Shown piece by piece: positions 47,275 to 57,021 of a stretch of DNA of 64,000 bases. How positions within the stretch are numbered: position 1 is the stretch's first letter; the number at the start of each line of letters is the position of its first letter. The notes under the pieces are model-generated. The model was not told the DNA's origin, made no database searches, and worked only from the letters and a program-made list of their open reading frames with translations. This stretch comes from Ignisphaera sp. Its GTDB lineage: Archaea; Thermoproteota; Thermoprotei_A; Sulfolobales; Ignisphaeraceae. The stretch lies in the NCBI GenBank assembly GCA_038735125.1, contig JAVYNU010000001.1, positions 522,986 to 586,985 on the forward strand, given 5' to 3'. The translations under genes and the position numbers were made by a program.

Positions 47275-47604
47275 ATGGATAGAGCTGAAATAGCCTTGAT
47301 CATTAGGAGGAATATGCAGAGTAAGATGCCGGGATTCTACGAGATTATGGAGATAAACTGCAGGAGGCTCTATGGCAGGAGCTGCATAGATCTTTTTCTC
47401 GATGAGCCTGGGAAGCTCAGAGATGTTCTACTAGGTAGGTACAGCAGCGATGCAACGTCTGTTTACTTTGTTGTTAAGTACCTTTTTCTTAGACCCCTGC
47501 TTGTTGAGAGGAATAGGCTTGATCTTGAGGAGGAGCTCGCCACAAGCTTTCTTAGCGACCCGGAGAGGTTTAAAAGGGTCTTGGCCTCGATACTGTATAG
47601 CTAG
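47275..47604 (+). CDS. Small helical protein resembling the NitrOD5 (DUF3227) domain
   Basis: About 109 residues, all helical. The core FYEIMEINCRRLYG, then a turn with LDEPGKLRDVLLG and SVYFVVKYL resembles the NitrOD5 domain found in many archaea as a lone protein or a signal-output domain. No catalytic motif, signal or membrane segment is seen. It has its own TATA box and lies alone between Sua5 and a convergent surface-protein gene 23 bases away. Domain naming is from pattern memory and should be treated as moderate. Confidence 0.65.
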   Translation: MDRAEIALIIRRNMQSKMPGFYEIMEINCRRLYGRSCIDLFLDEPGKLRDVLLGRYSSDATSVYFVVKYLFLRPLLVERNRLDLEEELATSFLSDPERFKRVLASILYS

Positions 47605-47627
47605 TCTTCTCCCCAAACAAGGCTCTT

Positions 47628-48734
47628 CTATGATCTGATAATCCTTCTGAATATGGATGGCGACGGGTTCAAAGCCAATATTCTCCACCCCCAGTCAACA
47701 TCTGTTGCAATGGTGTTGGCTACTATATAAACCCTTTCAGAATCCATTGCAGGCTTCCCCTGCCCAACAAATGTTATCTCCGCACCTCTAACAAGCCCAG
47801 CACTATCAACTAATTTGAGGCTCTTATCCAGTACATGAAAGTTTTTATCTGATACAACACCAACGTATCTTCCAATAGGCTTCGAATCGCTTGGAGATGC
47901 AACTATTTGCGCCCCCGAAACAGCTTTTGTTAGCGATGCCGCTTCACCATTCCTATCTATCTTAGCTACACCACCTCTGCCAACCGCATAGACAAAGCCT
48001 TGCGACCCAACAGCCAACCCAGTTACAGAGCCGTGAACATCTGGTCTGACAACCCTTGATAATGAGAGGTCTCTAGATAGCATCTCTATTCTCCACCTCC
48101 TAAAACCATCAGCCTCATCAAAACCGCCAACAACAACGCCCTTCGTCATAGGGTTGTAGACAACAGAATAGGCAGCGGCATTCCTCTCCATGGGGCTCGA
48201 TGTGTAGAACCCAATATGGGAGAGATCATCAGCAGACAAAGCCTCTACATGAATAGCATACCCCCTTTCACCAACAAACTCAACACCGCCAACAAAAACA
48301 ACATCCCCATCACTATCAACAGAATATGGTATGAACCTAGAACTTTCAAAATCTCTTCTAGCAACAACACTAAGATTCTTATCAAACACAACCAAACTCC
48401 AAAACCTATCAGTAGCACCAACAACCACAACACCACCCCTAACAACAGCACACGAAAAAAGAGATGCAAAGCCATAAACACGGTCATCAACCCACACACC
48501 AGTAGAAGACCCATCAGAAACACGCCTAGACTCAACCCTATACCTCTGCCTCCCAAAACCACCAACCTCATCAAAACCAACAACAAAGAGAATATCCCCA
48601 AAAACACAACACGAATAAGCACCATCCCTATAGCCACTCGGATTACTTGAAACAGACCAGACAACACCAACCATACAAAACACCAGAAAAAATATAGCAC
48701 AACAAAATAAAAACTTAATTATTTTTGTCGCCAT
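47628..48734 (-). CDS. Secreted beta-propeller-like protein next to a pilin gene
   Basis: The 368-residue protein begins with a signal peptide (about 1-28) and continues as repeated four-stranded units with recurring VVxGGFDE/VVVGATD motifs at about 50-residue intervals (GFDEVGGFGRQRYRVES, GGFDEADGFRRWRIEM are near-duplicates). This is a beta-propeller pattern. No membrane anchor is seen at the C-terminus. It starts 23 bases after the pilin stop, so both are probably one transcript, and it could be a minor pilus or surface component. Its first 500 coding bases are extremely G/T-rich on the coding strand. No named family is recognised. Confidence 0.7.
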   Translation of the reverse strand: MATKIIKFLFCCAIFFLVFCMVGVVWSVSSNPSGYRDGAYSCCVFGDILFVVGFDEVGGFGRQRYRVESRRVSDGSSTGVWVDDRVYGFASLFSCAVVRGGVVVVGATDRFWSLVVFDKNLSVVARRDFESSRFIPYSVDSDGDVVFVGGVEFVGERGYAIHVEALSADDLSHIGFYTSSPMERNAAAYSVVYNPMTKGVVVGGFDEADGFRRWRIEMLSRDLSLSRVVRPDVHGSVTGLAVGSQGFVYAVGRGGVAKIDRNGEAASLTKAVSGAQIVASPSDSKPIGRYVGVVSDKNFHVLDKSLKLVDSAGLVRGAEITFVGQGKPAMDSERVYIVANTIATDVDWGWRILALNPSPSIFRRIIRS

Positions 48735-48757
48735 CTCACAAAACTGTTCAACGGCCG

Positions 48758-49210
48758 CTAACTACTAGTTGCTTGAACAGCTATTGGATAAACATTCCCA
48801 GCTGCTGTATAGATCCTAGCTTGGTAGGTCAAACCAGCCACTAAACCACTACAGGAAGAACTCGCGAATTTTATGGTGCAACTTTGTCCCGGATTCACTG
48901 TTGCTTTACCACCATTAACACAGTCCCCTGGTGCAGGTGTAAGTGTATGTTGGGTGGTGCCTGCTAATAATGTTGCCTGGGTTATGGTGGCTGTTGCAGA
49001 GCCTTTGTTATATACTTGCACTATAAGTGTGCAGCCGGTATCGCTGGTATTTAGAGTGAGTGGTGTTACCTGTAGCATTTCTGTTGATCCTGCTGCTACT
49101 CCCCACCACCCCATTATCCAGCCTATTACGCCTATTGCTATTACTATGGTTACTGCTACTAGGATTACTACTGCTATTATTGGCTCTATGCCTTTTGATA
49201 GTTTACTCAT
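48758..49210 (-). CDS. Type IV pilin/archaellin-like protein
   Basis: A 150-residue protein with a class III signal peptide: MSKLSKG followed by IEPIIAVVILVAVTIVIAIGVIGW, where a PibD-type peptidase would cut after Gly7 and the hydrophobic stretch forms the filament core. The mature head is Thr/Ser-rich beta structure with two cysteine pairs (SDTGC, GDCVNG, GQSC, SSCSG). The ATG is preceded on the minus strand by GGTGG, and a TATA box CTTTATATACT lies at about 49241-49251. It is divergent from the secretion ATPase gene, so the locus encodes both filament subunit and assembly machine. Confidence 0.88.
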   Translation of the reverse strand: MSKLSKGIEPIIAVVILVAVTIVIAIGVIGWIMGWWGVAAGSTEMLQVTPLTLNTSDTGCTLIVQVYNKGSATATITQATLLAGTTQHTLTPAPGDCVNGGKATVNPGQSCTIKFASSSCSGLVAGLTYQARIYTAAGNVYPIAVQATSS

Positions 49211-49288
49211 TTAACCACCGTCTATAATATTTTTGTTCGAGTATATAAAGTTTCTGGTTTATCTTATTTTGTTTGTCTTATTTCATTT

Positions 49289-49301
49289 GAATATATAAAC
49301 T
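49289..49301 (+). promoter_or_regulatory. TATA box of the pilus-assembly operon
   Basis: GAATATATAAACT predicts transcription from about 49322 and therefore excludes the longest reading-frame start at 49303. Confidence 0.5.
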
Positions 49302-49335
49302 GGTGCATAGTTTAGTTGTTGTGTGGCTGTCTGTT

Positions 49336-50946
49336 ATGGTTTTCTCTGGTTTTGGTAGGCTTTTCAAGTTTGGTAGGAGGAGGGAGGCTAAGCCTGCTGA
49401 GGCTGTTGAGGGTGGTGGGGGTGTTGAGAGGGTTTCGGGGGTTGTGCACAAGCTCTATAGTGCTAGCAGGGGTTTTAGAGTTGTTGAGGAGTATCCTATT
49501 AGAGAGCCTTTTGCCTATATCCGTATTGTTGAGGAGGAGGATACTGGCAGGCTATTCTACGAGGTCTACGAGGTTTCCCTTACTGAGGAGGAGGCAAGGA
49601 TTTTCAACGATCTTAAAGAGCATGTTATGTGGGAGATTAAACCAGTTTCTATGATGGATGTTGACGCCTCTAAAGTGCTTCTCAAAACTGCTAGAAAGGT
49701 TTTGAGGGAGTTCCAGATAAGATTCACAAAGACCCCCACATTCTCTTGGAGCAAGATAGAGTACTATGTTGAGAGGGATTTGATTGGGTTTGGCGTTCTA
49801 GACCCTATCTTCAGGGACAGGTTTGTTGAGGATATTTCTTGTAATGGTGTTGGCAAACCTGTCTATGTTTGGCATAGGAAGTACGAGTCTCTCCCAACAA
49901 ACATTATATTCAATAGCGAGAACGAGCTAGATGAGTATGTTCTTAAGCTTGCACACATGGCTGGGAAGCACATATCTGTTGCATACCCAGTTCTAGACGC
50001 GATTCTGCCAGGCGGGCACAGGCTTGCCGCTACATTCAGGGAGGAGGTTTCTACAAGGGGCTCAACATTCACTATTAGAAAGTTTAGCGAGTCTCCAATA
50101 ACAATAGCCGATATGATTAGCTTCAAAACGATATCGCCTGATATAGCAGCCTATTTCTGGCTTGCAATGGACTACAAAATGACTACACTGATTCTGGGGG
50201 TTACCGGAGCTGGCAAGACAAGCACCTTAAATGCTTTGGCAACTCTGCTTAGACCAACATACAAGATTGTTACTATTGAGGACACACCAGAGATTAGGAT
50301 CCCCCACGAGAACTGGGTTCAGCTGGTCTCCAGACCATCCTATGTTGGTAGCGGTGTTGGAGAGATATCCCTGTTCCACCTGGTCAAGCTATCTCTTAGA
50401 TATAGACCAGATGTTATAGTGGTTGGCGAGGTCAGGGGCGAGGAGGCATACGTTCTCTTCCAGGCAATTGCAACTGGGCACAGCGGCATGACAACGCTCC
50501 ACGCTGAAAGCATTGATGCTGCTGTCAAGAGATTGACCTCACCACCAATGAACATACCACCGTCATACATACCGCTAGTAAACATCGCCATGGTCATCAG
50601 AAGGGTTCAGATAGCCGATGAGAAGGGTAGGCTCAGACCCGCTAGGAGAATAACCAATGTCTGGGAGGTTATAGACTATGAGAACTATCAGGAGATTGCG
50701 AGGTGGAACCCAGCTGAAGACGCGTTCTCAATCGATTTGAAGAGCAGTATTGTGCTGAGAAAAATAGCTGAGCTGTCTGGAAAGCCTATGGATAGTCTTA
50801 TGCAGGAGGTTGAGAGGAGAAAAGCTGTTCTAGAGTGGCTGGTCAAGACAGGTAGAACTGATTACAGATCAGTTGCATCAACTATACACAGGTACTATAT
50901 GAATCCAGAATCTGTTTTTAAGAGCATCGAATACAAGGTTGCTTGA
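49336..50946 (+). CDS. Type II/IV secretion-system ATPase (PilB/FlaI-like) of a pilus locus
   Basis: About 536 residues from ATG 49336. After a basic, glycine-rich leader and an N-terminal domain, the ATPase shows ILGVTGAGKTSTLNAL (Walker A, about 288-295), the Asp box TIEDTPEIR, Walker B VIVVGEVRGEEAYVLFQAIATGHSG (core GEVRGEEA) and the His box TTLHAES. It powers assembly of the pilin encoded divergently. It is followed directly by the membrane platform gene. Lack of archaellum accessory genes (FlaG/F/H) nearby argues for an adhesion or uptake pilus rather than an archaellum. Confidence 0.92.
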   Translation: MVFSGFGRLFKFGRRREAKPAEAVEGGGGVERVSGVVHKLYSASRGFRVVEEYPIREPFAYIRIVEEEDTGRLFYEVYEVSLTEEEARIFNDLKEHVMWEIKPVSMMDVDASKVLLKTARKVLREFQIRFTKTPTFSWSKIEYYVERDLIGFGVLDPIFRDRFVEDISCNGVGKPVYVWHRKYESLPTNIIFNSENELDEYVLKLAHMAGKHISVAYPVLDAILPGGHRLAATFREEVSTRGSTFTIRKFSESPITIADMISFKTISPDIAAYFWLAMDYKMTTLILGVTGAGKTSTLNALATLLRPTYKIVTIEDTPEIRIPHENWVQLVSRPSYVGSGVGEISLFHLVKLSLRYRPDVIVVGEVRGEEAYVLFQAIATGHSGMTTLHAESIDAAVKRLTSPPMNIPPSYIPLVNIAMVIRRVQIADEKGRLRPARRITNVWEVIDYENYQEIARWNPAEDAFSIDLKSSIVLRKIAELSGKPMDSLMQEVERRKAVLEWLVKTGRTDYRSVASTIHRYYMNPESVFKSIEYKVA

Positions 50947-50948
50947 TT

Positions 50949-52793
50949 ATGAATGCCTTAGCCAAGATTAAGAAATTTGTGAAAAGAGAGAAGAGAGAGG
51001 CTAAGCCTGAGAAGCCCTCTGAGAAGCCAGCAACAAAACCAGCTAAGAAGGTAAAGCCACCGACATTTGGAGAGGTTTTCACAGCTTTTTCGCTTGCATT
51101 TTTCGAGGGCATTGGCAAAAGGGCTGTAAGAGCATTTGAGCTTGATAGAGCTATTTTGAGGGCTGGTCTCAGCACACATCCAGTCAAATACGCATCAATT
51201 ATTATTGCAGCAACTCTTCTCGCAGCCATATTCTCGATTGCAACAGTTGTTGCTACAGCGATTTTCATCTCTCCACCTATAGTCACAATGGTCATACTGT
51301 CACTAGCTCTTGGCATAGCACCAATAATTGTTTTTTCCATTGGTCTTGGATACCCATCTTTAAAAGCCTCTCTTAGAAGGAATAGTGTTGAGAACGAGCT
51401 GCCATTCTTCATGGCCTACGCCAGCAGCATGGCTATTAGTGGTCAGAGCCTTGAGAGAGTTATTGAGAGAGCCGCTAATCTAAGGGTTTTCAGGGCTATT
51501 AGGGAAGAGGCTAGGAGGATAATGACAAGGATGAGGATGTTTGGAGAAGACCCTGTGACAGCGCTAAGCAATGTTGCTATGGAGCATCCGAGCTCAAGAT
51601 TCAGAGACATAATGCTTGGCTATGCAACAGCTGTTAGAACTGGTGGTGATGTGGTTCACTATCTAGAGATTAGAACTAGAGAGCTTTTCGAGGCTAGAAC
51701 AAATGAAATTAGAAACATTTTGAATAGGCTTGCATCATTCCTAGAGATATACACAATATTTGGTGTGATAATATCCATAACACTCTTCGTCTTCTTCGCT
51801 GTCCAAGGTGCAATGACAGCAGCTCAGCAAATGAGACAGGGGGTAGCAATATCATTTGATATCACAACCCCAATGCTCTACAACTTCGTTGCCTTGCCAT
51901 CACTGGGATTCGCAATAATGTTTGCAATACATTTGAATCAGCCCAAAAACCCTGTAAGCTATAACCTGGCCTATGCAGTGCTACTAACATTCTTACCGGT
52001 ATCAGTCGCGGTATTCATCCTTGTGTTAATTGTATCTGGAGGTCTTGGAGTGTTTTCGGGCTCTATAGGCTTGAACGAAGTGAGAGCGTTAATAATATCA
52101 ACAACGGCAGCCCTTTTAACAATCTCTATACCAACGTGGATAAAGTATCGAAGTATTGTGAGGGGGCATAAAGGGCTTGTTAAGGCGACAGCTGATTTCT
52201 TGAGGGATTTGAGTGAGGCTAGGAAGACTGGTCTAAGCCCAGAGAAATGTATTGTTATGCTTTCTCAGAGAAGCTATAGAAACCTTACACCAGTTGTTAC
52301 TAGAGCAGCTGCCGCTCTCTCGATTGGGTATAGTCTTGAAAATGCTCTTAGAAGGGCTTTGAGGGGGGTTAGAGAGTGGTTCACTATAGCCAGTTTCAGG
52401 TTCTTAGCAGACTCCATTGTTTTTGGCGGTGGATCCCCAGATGTTATAGACACCTTAGCTAGGTTTACACAGAGCTTGAGTGAGCTTGAGGAGGAGACTA
52501 GGAGGAGGATGAGATCGCAGGTCATCCTCCCATACTTTGGAGCTGTTATGCTAACCACAATGCCTGTGATAATACTGTATATGCTTCTAAAACTGGCAAA
52601 CATATCAATTGCATCAGCAGCCCCGCTAATACTTGTAATGTTGCTTGGGGCAATACTCAACTCCTTTATAATGGGTCTCATAGCTGGAAAGGCATCCGAG
52701 GCAACTCTGGCGGCAGGATTCAAGCATGCCACAATACTTGTCCTAGTATCTGCAATATCATCTCTAGCAACATTGATATACCTAGCCACATAA
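50949..52793 (+). CDS. Pilus-assembly platform protein, TadC/FlaJ type, two T2SSF domains
   Basis: The 615-residue membrane protein has a very basic/Lys-Pro-Ala N-terminus (about 1-40) and two T2SSF domains (about 140-270 with AYASSMAISGQSLERVIERAA, and about 415-550 with DFLRDLSEARKTGLSPEKCI), separated and followed by groups of membrane helices. Archaeal platform proteins of this kind recruit the ATPase and extrude pilin subunits. ATG 50949 begins two bases after the ATPase stop. Helix groups are at about 80-130, 270-400 and 540-615. Confidence 0.9.
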   Translation: MNALAKIKKFVKREKREAKPEKPSEKPATKPAKKVKPPTFGEVFTAFSLAFFEGIGKRAVRAFELDRAILRAGLSTHPVKYASIIIAATLLAAIFSIATVVATAIFISPPIVTMVILSLALGIAPIIVFSIGLGYPSLKASLRRNSVENELPFFMAYASSMAISGQSLERVIERAANLRVFRAIREEARRIMTRMRMFGEDPVTALSNVAMEHPSSRFRDIMLGYATAVRTGGDVVHYLEIRTRELFEARTNEIRNILNRLASFLEIYTIFGVIISITLFVFFAVQGAMTAAQQMRQGVAISFDITTPMLYNFVALPSLGFAIMFAIHLNQPKNPVSYNLAYAVLLTFLPVSVAVFILVLIVSGGLGVFSGSIGLNEVRALIISTTAALLTISIPTWIKYRSIVRGHKGLVKATADFLRDLSEARKTGLSPEKCIVMLSQRSYRNLTPVVTRAAAALSIGYSLENALRRALRGVREWFTIASFRFLADSIVFGGGSPDVIDTLARFTQSLSELEEETRRRMRSQVILPYFGAVMLTTMPVIILYMLLKLANISIASAAPLILVMLLGAILNSFIMGLIAGKASEATLAAGFKHATILVLVSAISSLATLIYLAT

Positions 52794-52868
52794 GCTATGG
52801 GTGGATAAACAGTTGTAAAATTGAAAAGAGTTCATCTCAAATTGATATGTTTTGTAAGGGTGATTCGC

Positions 52869-55800
52869 ATGCATTTCAAAAAACATGTTGCAATAATCGC
52901 ATTAATAGCAATTGTAGTTACACTTTCAACAAATGTACATAATCTATCATCTCAGATTGATTGGCTTCCAACAGACTTTGCATATGCCTATAGAGTCTCC
53001 CTGCCAAGCTGGATCAAACCAGTTTATGGAATTGGCGTTAGCCAGGACAGGGTCTTGATTGCTGGAACGATGAACGGATCCAACGCAGTTGCACTAATAG
53101 ATGTTTCAGATCCCTATCAAGAGCCAAAGATACTACAGCTCTATTCACTTACAGGCTCTCCAACATGGCTTGATACAGATGGATATCCACCGACAAGAGT
53201 TGTAATTGGTAGCGACAAAGGAGAGATACTGTTACTAAAGCTTAGTGGAGGCGATATCATAGGCTATGTTCACAGAGTTCTTGGAGCAGATTTCTATGTC
53301 GATAAAGCCTATATTGCAAGAGGCGCTGATGGGTCAACAAAGATTGTTGTGCTTGTAAGCGAGGGCGGGCCAAGAACGCTGCCATGCATGAAATGCTATG
53401 TATATGCATTCGACGAGAATCTCCCAGGGGTTTTCAGAGCTGGGTATACAACAGGGAATGCATCTCTGCACATTGACAAGATCTATGTTCAGGATGTCGA
53501 GCCCTTGAAGGTGTTTACATCGACTAGTGTGTACTATGATGCATCCCAGGTTTTTGTATCCTATCTCCCGGCACAGTACATTGTCTTGATCACCAACATC
53601 TCCTATATATATAACAACACCCTCTACAAAGCACCTAACGCACTTGTGGAGGTTCTGGCATACAGCAAAGTGCTCAACATATCTTATCTCTACGGTGTCA
53701 ATGCTGATAGAAATGGCTTGGCAAGGATACCAATACCTGTGGTGGGAAATGAAATACTTTCAGCCAATCTGAGTATAAGGGATATGGCGGGAAATGTTAT
53801 ATGGTTCTTCAACTTCAACCCCAAGTACTATAAGGTAGTCGATGATGAGGTTGATATACCCCTAGTTATACTTCCATGGCCTCCAGACACGAGAAACGCT
53901 CTAAAGGTTTATGGGCCTCCACCGTTTATGCGTGTAAAGGTATCACTGTTTGATCTCTCCAATGTGCCAATATCCTATCAACCAAAGGCGGAGACAAAGG
54001 ATTCCCTACCCCTAAACTTTGACTCAATGAGATTCGTGATGGGAGCTGCCTCACCATCTACAATAGCAGTCTTTGGCTCATCATCATCGGGTACAGTAAT
54101 GCTTTCTACAGTCAGTATCCAGGGCAACAATATTCTGATTAGCAATAGTGTTGTTGATTATGTTGGGAGTGGGTCAAAGCTTGTTGATGTGAGTACATAT
54201 CCATCTGGAGGAGCTGTTATAGCTAGTGTTAACACCCCCTCTTCAAGCAACATAAGATTCTATAGCGTCGGATCGAGCTTTACCCTGCAACACATATACC
54301 CATTTGAAACCTCTATAAGAAGAATTTTCACAGCGATAGCTGGACAAACATACTCATATGCTGTTGCATTATCTAATGGGATACAGATTATAGCCTCTAA
54401 ACAGTATGCTATGCCACTCCTCAGAAACTCCACATATCTGGTTGCCTCTGAGAGTGGATACATAGACGGGTCTGTGCTAGAGGATCTATCAACATCAATC
54501 CTAGTAACATCAAATAACATCGTCGTTATCAAAAACATCAACACTTTGGCGTCATCATCCAAGCCAGTGTCGCTAGACTCTATAATGGCTCCAAGCCTAA
54601 GGTTAAAAATCCTGCTACCAGTCAATGAATCGATTAGCAAGGTTTACGCAGTCTTCAGATACCCTGCTGGAAACATAACTCTGAAACCTGATAAGAATGG
54701 CCAGATCGTTGTAAGGAACATTATACCGGGTGTGGTGTACAGCATTAGGATTGACTATGAGGAGCCGTATATAGAGAGTGTAGAGATAGACAATATAGTG
54801 GCCACAAGCTTCAGAAACATGGACAAGGCTGTTCAGCTAAGCTACAAGACATTTAGAGTAACAGTAAATATTGCTGATAGCATCTCGAAAAAAGTTGTAG
54901 CACCATACATCATTTTACTCGATGACAAAGTTGTTGCAGGCCCCACAATGGCATCGATGGTAACGCTATCCGCTATATATGGCCAGCACACAATAACTGT
55001 TAGACCGGCTGAGGGTTTTGAAGCGGCCTACAACTCTACATACATAAGTCTCTTCGTCAATGAAGACGCTAACATAAGTGTCTCGCTCCAGAGAAGAATG
55101 TACAATGTTCGCATAAAAGTGCTTGACTCTATAACCAATAGCTCAGTTATTGTGCCACTACAAATGATTGTATCAAATGGCATAGAATATAATTTATCGA
55201 TACCTCTCTCCAAGGCTTTGAACACCACATTTGCTATACCCTATGGGAATGCAACAATTGTTGTTAGACCCGCTAGTGGTTTTGAGGGAGCATATTATGG
55301 GAAGACGCTAAGGCTTTTCATAGACAGCGATAAGGATGTGAGTATAGCTATGGAGAGAAAAACATATACCCTATCAATGTATGTGAAAGACGCTATAAGC
55401 GAAGCACTCATAGCGCCAATCGATATACTAGTCAATGGCAGCTCAAAAATATCCAAAACAAGCATAAACACTTTATCAGTGTCTCTACCATATGGCAATT
55501 GGAACATCACAATAGCCCCATCAAAAGGATTTGAAAATGTCTATGAAGACTATGTGAGCGTTGTCCACGTAGATAGGGACATGGCCATAAACGCTACAAT
55601 ACAGAGAAAGAAGCACATGGTCACAGTTTACTTTAGAGATGATTTCGATAGACTCATAGCACCTCTGAAAGCAAGTGTCATGGGAGCCATTAACGAGACA
55701 TTCCTTGTAGACCCCGCTAGCAGGAGGATTACAACATCCTTGCCATACGGGAACTACACCATCTATGTAGAGCCTGCTGAAGGCTTTGAAAGCGTCTATG

Positions 55801-56489
55801 CCAATACATCTACAAACATTTTTGTTTCAAGCCCCATAACCACGAGCATAAGGGTTCCAAGGATTAGATACACACTATCTATAAGAATCATTGACGAACC
55901 CATTGGAAGATTGCTCGGAGACTTCAATCTATACATCAATGGCTCTCTATATGTACAGAAGTTTAGAGGAGGCAACATAACGCTTCCATACGGCACATAC
56001 ACAATTCAGCTGGTTCCACAGCAAGCGTTTACGGTCATCTACTCCTCATCAAAGCCTGTGACTGTTGCAGTATACAACAATACACAGGCAACTATAACGG
56101 TTTCTAGAAATAGGTACAAGCTTACCATAAATCTCAGAGAGGGTACAACACCAGTGAAAGATGCTGTTGTAACTATAAGAAATATGGAGACGGGGTTGAC
56201 TCTAACAACACTCTTATCATCAGAAGATGGGAGCATATCAACGCAACTGCCATTCTCATCATATGAGATAATAATTTCTCATCCAAGTTACCAATCAAAA
56301 GCAATATACATTAACTTGGGTAGTGATACAACAACAGTTGAATATCTATCGCCAACAATACAGACGCTTATATGGAGGTACATGCCTATTATAGGGACTT
56401 TAATTGGTCTTGGAGTAGCTGTTTATGTAGCTTTCAGGGTCAGGGCTATTATAGCTCGGAGGCTCATGAGAGAGGAGGAGATATTCTAG
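52869..56489 (+). CDS. Large anchored surface protein with propeller-like and six tandem beta repeats, third gene of the pilus operon
   Basis: About 1206 residues from ATG 52869, which follows AAGGGTGAT; the frame is open to TTG 52821. A signal peptide (about 5-30) precedes an N-terminal propeller-like region (GVSQDRVLIAG, RVVIGSDKGEILLL) and a central beta region. From 54843 to 56360 come six tandem repeats of about 82-88 residues. Each runs KxTLxIxVxD, then a strand pair, then LPYGxxTIxVxPAxGFExxY, then NxxITVSLQR. The protein ends in a membrane helix and a basic tail (RRLMREEEIF). The repeats resemble PEGA or carboxypeptidase-regulatory-like folds. It probably forms a rod projecting from the membrane, such as a pilus base, adhesin or assembly partner. 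Confidence 0.78.
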   Translation: MHFKKHVAIIALIAIVVTLSTNVHNLSSQIDWLPTDFAYAYRVSLPSWIKPVYGIGVSQDRVLIAGTMNGSNAVALIDVSDPYQEPKILQLYSLTGSPTWLDTDGYPPTRVVIGSDKGEILLLKLSGGDIIGYVHRVLGADFYVDKAYIARGADGSTKIVVLVSEGGPRTLPCMKCYVYAFDENLPGVFRAGYTTGNASLHIDKIYVQDVEPLKVFTSTSVYYDASQVFVSYLPAQYIVLITNISYIYNNTLYKAPNALVEVLAYSKVLNISYLYGVNADRNGLARIPIPVVGNEILSANLSIRDMAGNVIWFFNFNPKYYKVVDDEVDIPLVILPWPPDTRNALKVYGPPPFMRVKVSLFDLSNVPISYQPKAETKDSLPLNFDSMRFVMGAASPSTIAVFGSSSSGTVMLSTVSIQGNNILISNSVVDYVGSGSKLVDVSTYPSGGAVIASVNTPSSSNIRFYSVGSSFTLQHIYPFETSIRRIFTAIAGQTYSYAVALSNGIQIIASKQYAMPLLRNSTYLVASESGYIDGSVLEDLSTSILVTSNNIVVIKNINTLASSSKPVSLDSIMAPSLRLKILLPVNESISKVYAVFRYPAGNITLKPDKNGQIVVRNIIPGVVYSIRIDYEEPYIESVEIDNIVATSFRNMDKAVQLSYKTFRVTVNIADSISKKVVAPYIILLDDKVVAGPTMASMVTLSAIYGQHTITVRPAEGFEAAYNSTYISLFVNEDANISVSLQRRMYNVRIKVLDSITNSSVIVPLQMIVSNGIEYNLSIPLSKALNTTFAIPYGNATIVVRPASGFEGAYYGKTLRLFIDSDKDVSIAMERKTYTLSMYVKDAISEALIAPIDILVNGSSKISKTSINTLSVSLPYGNWNITIAPSKGFENVYEDYVSVVHVDRDMAINATIQRKKHMVTVYFRDDFDRLIAPLKASVMGAINETFLVDPASRRITTSLPYGNYTIYVEPAEGFESVYANTSTNIFVSSPITTSIRVPRIRYTLSIRIIDEPIGRLLGDFNLYINGSLYVQKFRGGNITLPYGTYTIQLVPQQAFTVIYSSSKPVTVAVYNNTQATITVSRNRYKLTINLREGTTPVKDAVVTIRNMETGLTLTTLLSSEDGSISTQLPFSSYEIIISHPSYQSKAIYINLGSDTTTVEYLSPTIQTLIWRYMPIIGTLIGLGVAVYVAFRVRAIIARRLMREEEIF
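54843..56360 (+). repeat. Six tandem protein-coding repeats of about 250 bases
   Basis: Unit boundaries fall near 54843, 55099, 55363, 55609, 55864 and 56110. The protein consensus YGxxTIxVxPAxGFExxY recurs in units 1-4 and weakens in units 5 and 6, so the DNA repeats are old and diverged. Confidence 0.7.
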
Positions 56490-56509
56490 CCAAGAAAAAA
56501 TTTCTTGTT

Positions 56510-56920
56510 TTACATCCTAAGCAAAACTATTTTTGGAAGCCCATCAATATAGACAACAGATATTTTTACCTCAACATCTATGTTACCCAGCAACTCAACC
56601 TCTTTTCTGATAGCCGTTAGTTGCATCACTCTGTTGTTTAGAGATTCTATAGCAGATTCTATTGTGGCAAGCTCCTGAGATGCAACGGGGTTAACAATTA
56701 TTCTAACATTCCTAAGGGCAATTTCGTTGGCTGTGCTAGTCTCTGGCAACCCGAGTTTGGATAAAAGACTCTTTAGCTTCTTCTCTTGCTCTGCTTTGAC
56801 CCTAAGCTCCTCTAACCTTTTTATTAGCTCTCCAAGCCTCTTTCTGTACTCTGAAATCTCATCATCTAGACTTTTCATAAGTTCTGCAACACTATTGAAT
56901 TCTTTTATTACTGTACTCAT
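56510..56920 (-). CDS. Prefoldin-like coiled-coil protein
   Basis: A 136-residue protein with two long helices (about 8-58 and 76-112) linked by a short beta-containing middle (NEIALRNVRIIVNP) and ended by a beta strand pair (DVEVKISVVYIDGLPKIVLLRM, given here as DVEVKISVVY and LPKIVLLRM). The helix-hairpin-helix layout is like prefoldin subunits, but the length and terminal strands differ from standard archaeal alpha and beta prefoldins, so this is a resemblance only. It is divergent from the next gene, with starts 101 bases apart. Confidence 0.6.
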   Translation of the reverse strand: MSTVIKEFNSVAELMKSLDDEISEYRKRLGELIKRLEELRVKAEQEKKLKSLLSKLGLPETSTANEIALRNVRIIVNPVASQELATIESAIESLNNRVMQLTAIRKEVELLGNIDVEVKISVVYIDGLPKIVLLRM

Positions 56921-57021
56921 ATAAACCAGCCCCAGAACTCTATTGGGTTAGTACAGAAACTTAAATTTTTTGTTTTTATATAAAAACCTTTTTACATACA
57001 ATAATATATGGGGTATGGAAA

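Noticed and set aside
47628..48734. Plus-strand frame at 48216-48650
   Set aside because: Asn/Thr/Ile-only composition is the antisense of a G/T-rich coding patch of the propeller gene.
49303..52793. Archaellum (flagellum) operon
   Set aside because: ATPase and platform are shared with archaella, but FlaG/F/H-type genes and multiple archaellins are absent; a pilus-like locus is the better reading.
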